From Alphaproteobacteria bacterium (lineage in GTDB: Bacteria > Pseudomonadota > Alphaproteobacteria > Micavibrionales > Micavibrionaceae), in assembly GCA_023700945.1 (NCBI GenBank), contig JAMPXY010000004.1, forward strand, positions 1 to 49,148: a stretch of 49,148 nucleotides of DNA. The letters are read 5' to 3'. Made by a program: the position numbers and the translations under genes. Within the stretch, counting starts at the first letter, position 1, and each line of letters opens with the position of its first letter. Shown in pieces: positions 1 to 9,412 of this stretch. The notes beneath the pieces were generated by a model. That model made no database searches and was not told where the DNA came from. It saw nothing but the letters and a program-made list of their open reading frames with translations.

Positions 1-1
1 C

Positions 2-1567
2 CTGCTGATGCCCGGCTTTATCAAGGGGCTTGATGTCAGTGGTGATAATATCGCGGTCAAGGTAGCTGATGGTGAAGTCATGATCACAGGCCCTGCCCGT
101 TTACAAGGGCGTCCGGCACCGATTGATTTCAAAGCCTACTTCGATAGTGCCGGAAAACCATTTGTTTTTCAGGCCCGGACAAAAATTCTGGCCGATTACG
201 TCTTGCGGCAGCAATTTGGCGCGGGCCTTGAGGACTGGCTGCTGGGCGACCCCACGATTGATGTCGTTTATACCGAACAAAAGGGGGGGCAGGCTGTGGT
301 CAACGTCAAGGGGCCGGTTGATGATGTCAATCTGCTGGTCAAACCTTTTAAGTTTCAGAAAGCCATCGGGGTCGCCGGTACTGCTGAAGCCAACGTTGTA
401 CTGCAAAATGGCGAACTCAAAGAGGTCAAGGATCTGGCCATTTCAACCCCGGATCTGAAAGTTGACAATGGCCGTCTGTTGTTTGAAACGGTCAAGGGGG
501 TTTCGGAGTTACGCCGGGGCCGCCTGACCCGGGCGCGTCTGGGTGAAACCGATGTTGCGCTGGATTTTGAACAGGTACCGGGTGGTCCGCTCAAGTTTAA
601 GGCCACCGGTTCGTTTTTTGATGCAAGACCTTTTATTGGTAAGGGAGCTGAGGTAGCGGATGAGGCTCCTTATACCGGCCCTGCTGTCATTGCTTCGGCT
701 GCGGTTGACCGGATGCGTACCCATCCCGCGCGGGTGATCGAGAAGGTCAAGGTTTATCTCGATATGAATAATAAAGGCGATGTTAGCCAGTTTGAACTGG
801 ATGCGATTGCCGGGCAAGGTCCGCTCTATTTGCGTTTTAAACCGGCAGCGAGCGGCGGCAAGATGACGATCCATGTCGAGGCGCAGGATGCCGGAGCGGT
901 ATTGCGTGCCTTCGATGTCTATGAAAACGTCGAAGGTGGCCAGATGAAAATTTATGGCGAACAGGTGCCAGAGCAAAATAGCCGTCGCCGTTTGCTGCGT
1001 GGGTCGGGCGAGATTACCAACTTCCGTGTGGTCAAGGCTCCGGTACTGGCGCAGCTGGTGGGGACGTTGAGCCTGACCGGTATTCCCGAACTGCTGAGCG
1101 GGCAAGGCATTTCCTTTAGTCGCCTGCAGGGTGACTTTGACTGGGTGGTCAGCCGTAGCGGTGATGCCTATTACATGCGCAATGGCCGCACATCGGGATC
1201 TTCGATTGGTCTGACCTTCGAGGGCAAGGTCGACAAGCGCGAGGATGTTATGGATGTCGGCGGCACGGTCGTACCGGTCACTTTCGTCAATGATCTGATC
1301 AGCAATATACCACTGATCGGCACCTTGCTGACCGGGGGGGAAGGTGCGCTGATCGCGGCGACTTACTCGGTCAAGGGGCCTGCTAAAAACCCGACCGTAA
1401 CGGTCAACCCCTTGGCAGCGCTGACGCCCGGGATCCTGCGGCGGATTTTCTTTGAAGAGGATAAGGTAGATCGTGCCCCGGATGCGATGGGGCCGTTGCC
1501 GCCCACCAAGACGACACCACCCCCGCAAGGTGGCTCACAAGGTGGCTCACCGGGGTTAAATCGTTAG
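2..1567 (+). CDS. AsmA/YhdP-like envelope protein, C-terminal part (5' truncated by window)
   Basis: Only the C-terminal ~520 residues are in the window. The frame is open to the left edge, so the ATG at 8 is probably internal; AsmA/YhdP-type proteins are usually around 1000 residues or more. The tail carries a pattern typical of AsmA_2/YhdP C-terminal regions: RGSGEITNFRVV, a LVGTLSLTGIPELLSG segment and a TVVPVTFVNDLISNIPLIGTLL segment, followed by a short Pro/Gly-rich end. Proteins of this kind are inner-membrane-anchored, beta-rich periplasmic proteins linked in other bacteria to lipid transport to the outer membrane. That role is carried over from the family. The gene converges on tyrS with a 3-bp gap. 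Confidence 0.7.
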   Translation: MLMPGFIKGLDVSGDNIAVKVADGEVMITGPARLQGRPAPIDFKAYFDSAGKPFVFQARTKILADYVLRQQFGAGLEDWLLGDPTIDVVYTEQKGGQAVVNVKGPVDDVNLLVKPFKFQKAIGVAGTAEANVVLQNGELKEVKDLAISTPDLKVDNGRLLFETVKGVSELRRGRLTRARLGETDVALDFEQVPGGPLKFKATGSFFDARPFIGKGAEVADEAPYTGPAVIASAAVDRMRTHPARVIEKVKVYLDMNNKGDVSQFELDAIAGQGPLYLRFKPAASGGKMTIHVEAQDAGAVLRAFDVYENVEGGQMKIYGEQVPEQNSRRRLLRGSGEITNFRVVKAPVLAQLVGTLSLTGIPELLSGQGISFSRLQGDFDWVVSRSGDAYYMRNGRTSGSSIGLTFEGKVDKREDVMDVGGTVVPVTFVNDLISNIPLIGTLLTGGEGALIAATYSVKGPAKNPTVTVNPLAALTPGILRRIFFEEDKVDRAPDAMGPLPPTKTTPPPQGGSQGGSPGLNR

Positions 1568-1570
1568 GGG

Positions 1571-2824
1571 CTAGATGCGGACCAGAGCGTGACGCTTTTT
1601 CCCGGCTGATAACTTGATATAGCCTTCGCTGGTCAGATCGGATTCCTTGGCCACGAACTTATCATCGTTGACGATATTATCGTTGCAGCGAATGCCGCCC
1701 CCTTGCACCAGCCGCCGGGCTTCACCCTTGGAAGCGGCAAATCCGGCCTCGACCAGCAGATCAAGCAGGGCAATCCCGGTTGATAGACGGGCGCGTTCAA
1801 CCGTAATGCTGGGCAAATCATCGCCAACGCCGCCCTGTTCAAACACTTTTTGTGCGGTGGCGGCTGCTTCCTGCGCAGCGGCCTCGCCGTGGCAGATTTT
1901 TGTCGCTTCAAACGCCAGAATTTTCTTGGCTTCGTTGATGTCCGACCCGCCGAGGGATTCCAGCTTGGCGATTTCATCAAGCGGCAAGATGGTAAAACGG
2001 CGCAAGAGCTTGCCGACATCGGCGTCTTCGACATTGCGCCAATATTGCCAGTAATCATAAGGGGTCAGCATCGCGGCATTGAGCCAGACCGCACCTTTTT
2101 CGGTCTTGCCCATCTTCTGCCCCGATGCGGTGGTGAGCAGGGGTGCGGTCAAGGCAAAGAGCTGCACCTGATCGGCCTTGTGGCCGAGATCAACCCCGTT
2201 GATGATGTTGCCCCACTGGTCGGACCCGCCCATCTGCAACAGGGTACCGTAACGGCGATGCAGTTCGAGGAAATCGTATCCTTGCATCACCATGTAGTTG
2301 AATTCGAGCAGGGTGAGCGGGCTTTCACGTTCAAGGCGCAATTTGACCGAGTCGAAAGAGAGCATGCGGTTGACGGTGAAGTGACGGCCATAATCGCGCA
2401 GGAACGAGAGATAATGCAGGCCGGAAAGCCAGTCATCGTTATTGACCATCAGGGCGTCGGTTGGGCCGTCGCCATAGCGCAGGAACTGGCGGAAACAGGT
2501 CGCCTTGATCTGTTCGATATTGGCCGCAATTGTATCATCGTCCATCAGTTTGCGTGATTCATCCTTGAAGGACGGATCGCCGATCTTGCTGGTGCCGCCA
2601 CCCATCAGGGTAATCGGTTTATGCCCGGTCTGCTGGAACCAGTAGAGCATCATGATCCCGGTCAGGTTACCGATATGCAAGCTTTGGGCGGTGGCATCAA
2701 AGCCGATATAAGCGGATTGCACGCCGCTGCAGAGTTTCTGGTCGAGGGCTGCGAGGTCGGAGCATTGATGAAAAAAGCCTCGTTCCTGCATTACGTGGAG
2801 AAAATCTGATTTTACAGCGGTCAT
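1571..2824 (-). CDS. tyrS: Tyrosine--tRNA ligase
   Basis: Class I aminoacyl-tRNA synthetase that charges tRNA-Tyr. The HIGN signature is at about residue 50 (SLHIGNLTG) and the KMSKS-like loop reads [18 protein letters not shown] tyrosine-pocket segment and GGSDQWGNI are present, and a C-terminal S4-type RNA-binding tail follows ([18 protein letters not shown]). The ORF track starts 10 codons upstream. I chose the ATG giving [12 protein letters not shown], because that is where TyrS proteins normally begin and an AAGGA lies about 11 nt before it. The product is 417 aa, close to the usual length of about 420. Confidence 0.95.
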   Translation of the reverse strand: MTAVKSDFLHVMQERGFFHQCSDLAALDQKLCSGVQSAYIGFDATAQSLHIGNLTGIMMLYWFQQTGHKPITLMGGGTSKIGDPSFKDESRKLMDDDTIAANIEQIKATCFRQFLRYGDGPTDALMVNNDDWLSGLHYLSFLRDYGRHFTVNRMLSFDSVKLRLERESPLTLLEFNYMVMQGYDFLELHRRYGTLLQMGGSDQWGNIINGVDLGHKADQVQLFALTAPLLTTASGQKMGKTEKGAVWLNAAMLTPYDYWQYWRNVEDADVGKLLRRFTILPLDEIAKLESLGGSDINEAKKILAFEATKICHGEAAAQEAAATAQKVFEQGGVGDDLPSITVERARLSTGIALLDLLVEAGFAASKGEARRLVQGGGIRCNDNIVNDDKFVAKESDLTSEGYIKLSAGKKRHALVRI

Positions 2825-2874
2825 GATACCCATTATCCTTGAAAATAAACGCATTTTCCTGATATCAGAGACTC

Positions 2875-3978
2875 ATGCAAAAGCCAAGCGTTAACCATAA
2901 AATCTATACCGTGATCGGCTTGATGTCCGGTACCTCGCTTGACGGTATTGATGCCGCCCTGATCCGCACTGACGGCCTTGATTATGTCGAGCCGTTGGCC
3001 TTTTTGACCGTGCCTTACGAACCGGAGGTGCGCGCGGCTTTGCGCGCCTGTCTGGGTTTGGATAAAGACCCGGACGGCCGGGTGGCGCGGGCCGAGACCT
3101 TGATGACCGCTGCCCACGCGCAGGTGGTTAAAAATCTGCTGGCGCTATCGCATGTCAGTGCCGCTGAGGTCGATATGATCGGGTTTCACGGCCAGACGAT
3201 TTTTCATGATCCGGCTAACGGTTTCACGTGGCAGATTGGTGATGGCGCCGGGCTGGTTCGCGCCACCGGGATTGCCGTGGTCAACGATTTTCGCAGCGCC
3301 GATGTGCGGGCGGGGGGGCAGGGGGCTCCTTTGATCCCGGTTTATCATGCCGCCCTTGCCAGTCATCTTGTCAAACCCGTGGCCATTTTGAATATCGGTG
3401 GTGTTGCCAATGTGACATGGATCAACGCGCAGGGCGATGTGCTGGCGTTTGATACTGGCCCTGGCAATGCGTTGCTGAATGACTGGGTACGCATCCATAC
3501 TGGTGCTGAATTCGACAAGGACGGGGCTTACGCGCAAGCTGGTCAGGTCAACGGGTCCGCTTTAAGCCGTTTATTGCAAAACCCGTTCTTTGCGCAGACC
3601 CCACCGAAATCGCTCGACCGTGATGCGTGGCCTACCGGCTTCCTGCAAGGATTATCGCTTGAGGACGGGGCGGCGACATTGGCGGCCTTTACCGTACAGG
3701 CGGTGGCGCAGAGCCTCAGCCATATGCCGCAACCACCGCAGGCCTGGTATGTCACGGGCGGGGGTCGTCGTAACCCTGTGCTCATGCAGGGTTTGCGTGA
3801 TGCCCTGAAGGTACCGGTCCATGATGTGGATGAATTGCAATGGGACGGTGATGCGCTTGAGGCGCAGGGGTTTGCCTATCTCGCAGTGCGGGCAAGACTG
3901 CAGTTGCCTCTGTCTTTTCCTACAACAACCGCGGTGCCGCATCCTATGACGGGCGGTCGTTTCTGGGCGTCTTCATGA
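2875..3978 (+). CDS. anmK: Anhydro-N-acetylmuramic acid kinase
   Basis: Cytosolic kinase that opens and phosphorylates 1,6-anhydroMurNAc recovered from cell-wall turnover, giving MurNAc-6-phosphate. Family motifs are clear: the N-terminal phosphate-binding GLMSGTSLDGID, then GFHGQTIFHDP, the NIGGVANVTWI core, DTGPGNALLNDW and a C-terminal TGGGRRNPVLM. The length of 367 aa is normal. It starts 50 bp from tyrS on the opposite strand, so the two probably share a divergent promoter region. Its stop overlaps the start of the next gene as ATGA, indicating co-transcription and probably translational coupling. Confidence 0.95.
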   Translation: MQKPSVNHKIYTVIGLMSGTSLDGIDAALIRTDGLDYVEPLAFLTVPYEPEVRAALRACLGLDKDPDGRVARAETLMTAAHAQVVKNLLALSHVSAAEVDMIGFHGQTIFHDPANGFTWQIGDGAGLVRATGIAVVNDFRSADVRAGGQGAPLIPVYHAALASHLVKPVAILNIGGVANVTWINAQGDVLAFDTGPGNALLNDWVRIHTGAEFDKDGAYAQAGQVNGSALSRLLQNPFFAQTPPKSLDRDAWPTGFLQGLSLEDGAATLAAFTVQAVAQSLSHMPQPPQAWYVTGGGRRNPVLMQGLRDALKVPVHDVDELQWDGDALEAQGFAYLAVRARLQLPLSFPTTTAVPHPMTGGRFWASS

Positions 3979-4973
3979 GTGTCATCAAAATGTCTTCGTC
4001 GGAGGTCCTGCGTGAGGCTGCGGCTTTGCTCAAGGCGGGGCAATTGGTTGTCCTGCCCACCGAAACGGTCTATGGCCTCGGCGCCAATGCGTTGGACGGT
4101 GCGGCGGTCGCGCGAATTTTTGCCGCCAAGGGGCGGCCCTCCTTCAACCCGGTGATTGTTCATGTGCCGGACGCGGCGGCAGCGCAGGCATACGTCATGA
4201 TGGATGCACGGGCTCAGGCGGTGGCGGCGGCTTTTTGGCCGGGGCCGTTGACCATCATCCTGCCCCGTCGTCCCGATTGCGCTGTCAGTGAGTTATGCAG
4301 CGCAGGACTGCCGACACTGGCGGTGCGTGTGCCGGCCCATCCGGTGGCTTTGGCCTTGCTCAGGGAATCCGGTGTGCCGGTTGCGGCCCCCAGTGCCAAT
4401 ATTTCGGGGCAGGTCAGTGCCACCACGCCCCAGCATGTCGCCACAGGTCTGGGCGACAAGGTGGCACTGATACTGGCGGCGGGGCCCTGCGACGTGGGTC
4501 TTGAATCAACGGTGCTGGATTTAAGCGGGGCGGTGCCTGTGGTGCTGCGCCCCGGCGCAGTCACGGCTGAACAACTGTCCGCTGTGCTGGGGGTCAGTGT
4601 CGGTTATGATCTGGGTGACCACGGCGATCAGGTTAAATCACCGGGGCAACTCCTGAAGCATTATGCCCCTTCGGTGCCGGTACGTCTGAATGCGGTTGAT
4701 ATCATGCCCGGCGAGGCGCTACTGGCGTTCGGTTCTGTCAAGTTCATGGGAATCAAAGGCGGTGGTCGCGCTCAAGACCTGCCGGAGACGGCGCTGCGTA
4801 ATTTGAGTGATAGCGGCGATCTGCATCAGGCTGCAGCCAACCTGTTCCGCATGCTGCGCGAGCTTGACCGTCCGGAGCATCACCGTATCGCAGTGATGAA
4901 TATTCCCGACCAAGGCTTGGGGATTGCGATCAATGACCGTCTGAAGCGAGCGGCAGCGGGAAGTCAGCAATAA
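3975..4973 (+). CDS. tsaC: L-threonylcarbamoyladenylate synthase, Sua5 type
   Basis: Makes threonylcarbamoyl-AMP from threonine, bicarbonate and ATP, the first step of t6A37 formation in ANN-decoding tRNAs. The YrdC-like domain covers about residues 10-195, with LPTETVYGLGANA, the AKGRPSFNPVIVHV substrate loop, FWPGPLTIIL and a LESTVLDLSG segment. A C-terminal Sua5 domain follows (SPGQLLKHYAPSVPV onward). The 332-aa length fits the long Sua5 form rather than the ~190-aa TsaC form. It overlaps anmK by 4 bp. A hairpin terminator lies about 40 bp after the stop. Confidence 0.93.
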   Translation: MSVIKMSSSEVLREAAALLKAGQLVVLPTETVYGLGANALDGAAVARIFAAKGRPSFNPVIVHVPDAAAAQAYVMMDARAQAVAAAFWPGPLTIILPRRPDCAVSELCSAGLPTLAVRVPAHPVALALLRESGVPVAAPSANISGQVSATTPQHVATGLGDKVALILAAGPCDVGLESTVLDLSGAVPVVLRPGAVTAEQLSAVLGVSVGYDLGDHGDQVKSPGQLLKHYAPSVPVRLNAVDIMPGEALLAFGSVKFMGIKGGGRAQDLPETALRNLSDSGDLHQAAANLFRMLRELDRPEHHRIAVMNIPDQGLGIAINDRLKRAAAGSQQ

Positions 4974-5011
4974 CGTCCTCCGCCACAAACGATCTGGCTA
5001 TAAACGACAAA

Positions 5012-5038
5012 GACGCCATCTTGATCAGAGATGGCGTC
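5012..5038. terminator. Bidirectional hairpin terminator
   Basis: Perfect 10-bp inverted repeat GACGCCATCT / AGATGGCGTC with a 7-nt loop. It sits just after tsaC (+) and just after the candidate small ORF on the minus strand. On the minus strand the stem is followed by TTTGTCGTTT. It can serve both converging units. Confidence 0.7.
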
Positions 5039-5078
5039 CGTTTGGGCGTCAGACCGGGCGTGCGGTCGCTTTAAGAGT

Positions 5079-5234
5079 TCAATTGGTCAGAGCCAGATTG
5101 TGATATCTGTGCAGGGCGGCCAACGCCCGTACTCTGGCAGGATAAGCGGCCGTTTTAATGTTGTCCGTACCGAGAATTCTCCCGACGCGAAACAGGGCCT
5201 GTTTCCTGAACTCATGGCCAAGAAGAGAAGTCAT
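5079..5234 (-). CDS. Candidate small protein, 51 aa, unknown function
   Basis: Too short for the supplied ORF track. The minus strand reads MTSLLGHEFRKQALFRV... and ends ...HRYHNLALTN. Support comes from a strong Shine-Dalgarno (GGAGG, 5 nt before the ATG) and from the perfect hairpin terminator about 40 bp after its stop. The predicted peptide is basic and possibly helical, with no signal peptide, Cys or recognised domain. The overlapping plus-strand ORF (5031-5267) has no such signals and is probably its shadow. No function is proposed. Confidence 0.5.
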   Translation of the reverse strand: MTSLLGHEFRKQALFRVGRILGTDNIKTAAYPARVRALAALHRYHNLALTN

Positions 5235-5663
5235 GTGAACCTCCATTTCCTAGTCTCTATGTCTTAAACATACACGAACATGAAGATAAATTCAAGTATA
5301 AAACAAAAAAATCGTTATAAATCGTGCAGTGTTTTTACTTGAGTTTACTTGAGTATATTTAATTAATTTATAATTAATCGCGCATGTGGTTCTTTATTAC
5401 ATGACAATACAACAAGTATTCATGAAGTAATTATATAGTAATCCCGGAAATGGGCGCAAAAAAAGAGGGTTTGTCAGGGGGTTTTGGAGCGCTTCTCTGA
5501 AAAGAAATTATTTCTTCTCCATTGCTCAGAGTTATAGCTGGGGCGTTGCTTGTAATTAAGCCGCACTTTCGTGCCCCTCTTGTGTTGGAATAGTTTTAGG
5601 TTTTTATAGAGATAGATAATACATTGTCGCTGATTTAAGAGTGTTTTCCGGGGGAGGGGCAAT
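5235..5663. other. AT-rich intergenic spacer
   Basis: About 430 bp, markedly more AT-rich than its surroundings, with runs such as taattaatttataattaat. No convincing ORF, tRNA or terminator was seen. It should hold the minus-strand promoter of the 51-aa ORF and the promoter of the secreted protein starting at 5664. The AT excess could also mark a recombination scar. Confidence 0.5.
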
Positions 5664-6386
5664 ATGAGATTTGTAATTTTTTTACTGGTTCTGATCTTGA
5701 TAGATCTCGTGTCGTTTTCAGCGCAGGCGCAGGATGTACGCGGAAACTGCAAGAAGACCAAAGCCGGGTCCCATATGGCTCTCCTAGGATCCGATATTCA
5801 ATTCAAGCCTGAATATGCAATGCTGAGAGAGAAGCTTGTCAGTGTTGATACGGACAAACTTTGTGATTGTATATTTGATGCTTCTGAAAAATTATTCGGC
5901 GTGGAAAAAGTAAGGGCAATGACTCAGTATAGCTATGCTGATAGCATTTCTCCAGAAACATTGATTGCAGAAGACCATCAGAAAACAACCATTCGGCTTT
6001 CTTGCTTTGGGCAGCAAATGGGCATAAAAAATTTAACCCCGCCCTCTTCCTCTGAGGTATTCGAGACTATTACGCGTGCTCCGACGGATGAGCAAGCCGC
6101 CAAGATGAAGACAGCCAAGACCATGAAAGCCGTGATGGGGGCCGTTAATAGATATAGCGTTACATACAAACAATACCCGAACTCTTTAACGCAACTTTCA
6201 GATTCAACAGGTTCTTTGCTGAGTTCTGCGGCTATCAAGGATGCGTGGGGTCATGATCTTCTGATGAGAAACCATTCAAATTCATATATTACTCTTTTGT
6301 CGAAGGGCCCCGATGGTATGGCCAATACCAGTGATGATCTTTCCTCCGACCGTAATGGAAATTGTGTGAACTGCTACGCGCATTGA
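5664..6386 (+). CDS. Secreted protein with GspG-like C-terminal domain
   Basis: A 240-aa protein with a clear Sec signal peptide (MRFVIFLLVLILIDLVSFSAQA, probably cut after AQA). The start is well supported by GGGGGAGGGG a few bases upstream. The first half contains a CDC motif (TDKLCDCIFD) and other Cys residues. The second half, from about residue 150, resembles the globular tail of type II secretion major pseudopilins: a helix with YPNSLTQL, then KDAWGHDLLMRN, then LLSKGPDGMANTSDDL, which matches the GspG calcium-loop style DPWG...SLGxDG...DD. There is no prepilin leader or long hydrophobic N-terminal helix, so it is not an ordinary pseudopilin. No secretion genes are nearby. Function unknown. 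Confidence 0.75.
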   Translation: MRFVIFLLVLILIDLVSFSAQAQDVRGNCKKTKAGSHMALLGSDIQFKPEYAMLREKLVSVDTDKLCDCIFDASEKLFGVEKVRAMTQYSYADSISPETLIAEDHQKTTIRLSCFGQQMGIKNLTPPSSSEVFETITRAPTDEQAAKMKTAKTMKAVMGAVNRYSVTYKQYPNSLTQLSDSTGSLLSSAAIKDAWGHDLLMRNHSNSYITLLSKGPDGMANTSDDLSSDRNGNCVNCYAH

Positions 6387-6497
6387 TCTGAAGGTTACCG
6401 TTTCAAAAAAGTTGGACGTGGTCACTATCAAGTGATTGTGTCGTTTTCACATCCCGATGCCTTGTAGAGCGCTTGCTAGAATCAACCGGGATCGGGT

Positions 6498-7484
6498 TTA
6501 TTCGTTATAGCGTGGCTTGGCGCGCAGGGTGTCGCGGCGTGTGTCGAGAGGGGTGTCGAGTTGCGCCAGTTCCATGATCTGCAAGGGGCTGACGGCCAAG
6601 GCCTGTGTACTACCGCGCGGGGTGCCGCCGGGCAGCTGGGCGGTGCGGTTGCGGGGTTGCTGATCATCGTGGGCCTGCAGGGTTCCGGCGAGCAGACGGA
6701 TTTGCTGCTGCTGGTTGTTGCGGAACAAGGTATGCGCCCAGATCTCGGCGTTTTCCTCCATGTCGGCGCTGAGGCGGGAGGTCGGGGCCGAGGCAGGCGC
6801 GGTGGCTTTCTTGCCGGATGAAGCCATCACTACGGCGTTATCGGCGCTGTTACCGAATTTTTTTGCGAAGAAATCATAAACCCCGGCCAGTGTACGCGGC
6901 GCGCCGGTCTTGGCATCGTAAAACACATTGCGGTTGGCGCGGGCGGCTTGCGGGAATAAGTCGGCAGCGGTCGCGAGCGGATTCTTTTCCAACGCATTGA
7001 GAAAACCGGAGGCGCCCGCCGGGCCCATGAAGTGGGCGAAGTACAGCTCGACCGAACCGATATCGCCGCCGACGTTTTTCTCGAGATAGCGTTTGTTCTC
7101 AGCAGCATATTCGGCGGCCATGGCGGCGGCGGTGTCAGGGTCGTTCCGCAGGGCCAAAATATCCTTGCGGGTTTGCGCATCGCTGACCTTGCCTCCGGCG
7201 CTGATTTTATCGGCGTATTCACCGAGGCCGTATTTGGCGCCATGGTCGCGGATCATTCCGAGCCATGTTTTTTCGATAAACTGGTAGAGCCCGGTAGCGG
7301 AACTTGATTTCGATTTGATATCGGTTTTAAAGCTGCTTTCGGCGCTGGCCTTTTCCAGCAGGTAGGCAAAATCAACCCCGGTACGGGCGCTGGCCTTCTT
7401 GATCGCCCCCAATACCTCAGGCGAGGCCTTGCTTTGCAAGGCTGCCAACGTATTGTTTTTTAATATGTTTCCTGCCGAATTCAT
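6498..7484 (-). CDS. Transglycosylase SLT-domain protein
   Basis: A 328-aa protein with a lysozyme-like SLT fold in the first two thirds. The catalytic Glu is in LLEKASAESSF (about residue 50), followed by SSSATGLYQFIEKTWLGMIRDHG, the usual GLYQF active-site neighbour. LYFAHFMGPAGASGFL lies near residues 148-163. It should cleave peptidoglycan glycan strands. No signal peptide is obvious in MNSAGNILKNNTLAALQ, so export may be non-classical or the protein may work with an appendage; this is inference. The C-terminal ~100 residues are Gln/Arg-rich and low complexity. AAGG lies 9 nt before the ATG. Confidence 0.8.
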   Translation of the reverse strand: MNSAGNILKNNTLAALQSKASPEVLGAIKKASARTGVDFAYLLEKASAESSFKTDIKSKSSSATGLYQFIEKTWLGMIRDHGAKYGLGEYADKISAGGKVSDAQTRKDILALRNDPDTAAAMAAEYAAENKRYLEKNVGGDIGSVELYFAHFMGPAGASGFLNALEKNPLATAADLFPQAARANRNVFYDAKTGAPRTLAGVYDFFAKKFGNSADNAVVMASSGKKATAPASAPTSRLSADMEENAEIWAHTLFRNNQQQQIRLLAGTLQAHDDQQPRNRTAQLPGGTPRGSTQALAVSPLQIMELAQLDTPLDTRRDTLRAKPRYNE

Positions 7485-7585
7485 GTCTGTGACCTTGAAG
7501 GAATCCTGAATATCTCCCGGTTATATCAGCAAGGGCCGTGCCAACTCCCCCTGATTATTTCACATAAATTTTTGCGCAGGGCAGC

Positions 7586-7614
7586 ATGCCAGGGATGTGG
7601 GCGCCCGGTATAAT
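7586..7614 (+). promoter_or_regulatory. Candidate sigma-70 promoter of the acyl-CoA dehydrogenase
   Basis: A perfect TATAAT (7609-7614) lies 17 bp after ATGCCA, which matches TTGACA at four of six positions, about 60 bp upstream of the start at 7676. Read by eye only. Confidence 0.35.
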
Positions 7615-7675
7615 TCTGATATATTTGCGCTTTCGCCGTTTCACCTGATGACTATGATCTTTCTGAGGTTTCCTG

Positions 7676-9412
7676 ATGAGCAGCTACAAAGCCCCGATAA
7701 CGGATATGCAGTTTATCCTCAAGCACGTTGTGGGCTTGCACCAGCTTGAGGCTGCGCGTGACCTTGATGACCAGATGGTAGCCACCATTCTTGCCGAAGC
7801 CGGAAAACTGGCGGGTGACATTCTGGCACCACTCAATCACAGCGCCGATCGTGCCGGGTCGCGGCTTGAAGGGGGGAAGGTCGTCACCCCTGCGGGCTTC
7901 AAGGAGGCTTACCGGCAATACCGCGAGAGCGGCTGGAACGGGGTGCCGTTCAATCCCGATTACGGTGGACAGGGGTTGCCCTTGACGATGGCCTTTCCGG
8001 TGCAGGAAATGTGGCAGGCTTCCAACATGTCGTTTGGGTTGTGTCCGATGCTCAATCAGGCGGCGGTCGAGGCGATTGATATTCACGGCACGCAGGAACA
8101 AAAGAATACCTATCTCGCCAAGCTGATTTCCGGCGAATGGACCGGAACCATGAACCTGACTGAACCGCAGGCGGGCACGGATCTGTCGGCGCTGCAGACC
8201 AAGGCGATCCGGCAGGATGACGGCTCGTATAAACTGAGCGGTCAGAAAATCTTTATCACCTACGGCGACCACGATTTGGCTGAGAACATCATTCATATGG
8301 TACTGGCGCGCACTCCTGATGCGCCTGCCGGGGTCAAGGGCATATCCTTGTTTCTGGTGCCGAAATTCATCCCCGATGCGCAGGGCAATCCCGGTGTCGC
8401 TAATGATCTCATCTGCACCGGGCTTGAGCATAAGATGGGTATTCACGGTTCCCCCACCTGTACCATGCAGTATGGCGATCACGGCGGGGCCGTAGCGTGG
8501 CTGATCGGGCAGGAATATGACGGGCTTAAATGTATGTTCACCATGATGAACAACGCCCGTCTGGCTGTGGGGCTGCAGGGTGTGGCAGTTGCCGACCGCG
8601 CCTATCAGCACGCCTTGCACTATGCGCGGGAACGGGTGCAAGGTACCCGCATTTCCGAGAAGAACGGGGCACGGGTGGCGATTATCGAACATCCCGATGT
8701 CAGGCGCATGCTTTTGTCGATGAAGGCGCAGGTGATGGCCGGGCGGATGCTGTGTTATGAGGCCGCCTTTGCCTTTGACCGCGCTCATGAAGGTGTTGCG
8801 GGCGCGCAAGATCGGGTTGATTTGCTGACCCCGGTGGTCAAGGCGTGGTGTACCGACATGGCGATTGATGTAACTTCGACCGGCGTGCAGATTCACGGCG
8901 GTATGGGCTTCATCGAGGAAACCGGTGCAGCACAATTCTACCGTGATGCGCGAATTACGGCGATCTATGAGGGGACCAACGGTATTCAGGCGCTTGATTT
9001 GTCGATGCGCAAGGTGATTGCCAATAAAGGGCTGGCTGCACTGGCCTGGCTTGCCGAGGTGCGCGCAGGTGTGCAGGCGTTGAATGATCAGTCTGTGCGT
9101 AACCCGCTTGAGGCAGCCTTACGGGCGCTGGATGAGGCCACCCATTGGGTTCTGACACAGGGACAGGCTGGCGGGGTCGAGGCTGTGGCCGCGGTGAATG
9201 TCCCTTATCTGCGGGCCTTTGGTCTGATTGCTGGCGGGGTCATGATGGGACGCTGGTACGCGGCGGCAGCGCAATCAACCCAGCCGGAAGAAGCCCGTTT
9301 GCTCGCACATTATTATATTCAGCATATCTTGCCACAATATAAGGGTTGTATCGACACGGTGCTGACCGGGTCCTCGTCTGTCTGCCAATACCAGTCAGCG
9401 ATGTTTGGCTAA
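7676..9412 (+). CDS. Acyl-CoA dehydrogenase, DmdC/FadE-like long form
   Basis: FAD-dependent alpha,beta-dehydrogenation of an acyl-CoA thioester. The order of parts is an N-terminal helical domain, TGTMNLTEPQAGTDLSAL (FAD/substrate loop), KIFITYGDHDL, NNARLAVGLQGV, GVQIHGGMGFIEE, and the catalytic-base region AIYEGTNGIQALDL with its Glu. A ~130-residue C-terminal extension follows, typical of the ~580-600-aa group that includes methylmercaptopropionyl-CoA dehydrogenase DmdC. The exact substrate cannot be read from sequence, and no other dmd or beta-oxidation genes are beside it. The stop overlaps the convergent gene at 9409 by 4 bp. Confidence 0.9.
   Translation: MSSYKAPITDMQFILKHVVGLHQLEAARDLDDQMVATILAEAGKLAGDILAPLNHSADRAGSRLEGGKVVTPAGFKEAYRQYRESGWNGVPFNPDYGGQGLPLTMAFPVQEMWQASNMSFGLCPMLNQAAVEAIDIHGTQEQKNTYLAKLISGEWTGTMNLTEPQAGTDLSALQTKAIRQDDGSYKLSGQKIFITYGDHDLAENIIHMVLARTPDAPAGVKGISLFLVPKFIPDAQGNPGVANDLICTGLEHKMGIHGSPTCTMQYGDHGGAVAWLIGQEYDGLKCMFTMMNNARLAVGLQGVAVADRAYQHALHYARERVQGTRISEKNGARVAIIEHPDVRRMLLSMKAQVMAGRMLCYEAAFAFDRAHEGVAGAQDRVDLLTPVVKAWCTDMAIDVTSTGVQIHGGMGFIEETGAAQFYRDARITAIYEGTNGIQALDLSMRKVIANKGLAALAWLAEVRAGVQALNDQSVRNPLEAALRALDEATHWVLTQGQAGGVEAVAAVNVPYLRAFGLIAGGVMMGRWYAAAAQSTQPEEARLLAHYYIQHILPQYKGCIDTVLTGSSSVCQYQSAMFG

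Noticed and set aside
509-1528. 339-aa minus-strand ORF
   Set aside because: Lies entirely antisense to the AsmA-like gene, with a composition typical of a shadow frame (many His, Gln and Arg) and no domain.
5031-5267. 78-aa plus-strand ORF
   Set aside because: Starts inside the terminator hairpin and lacks an RBS; the opposite strand holds the better-supported 51-aa ORF.
7652-8935. 427-aa minus-strand ORF
   Set aside because: Antisense to the acyl-CoA dehydrogenase, whose motifs and length are convincing; the reverse frame has no recognisable features.
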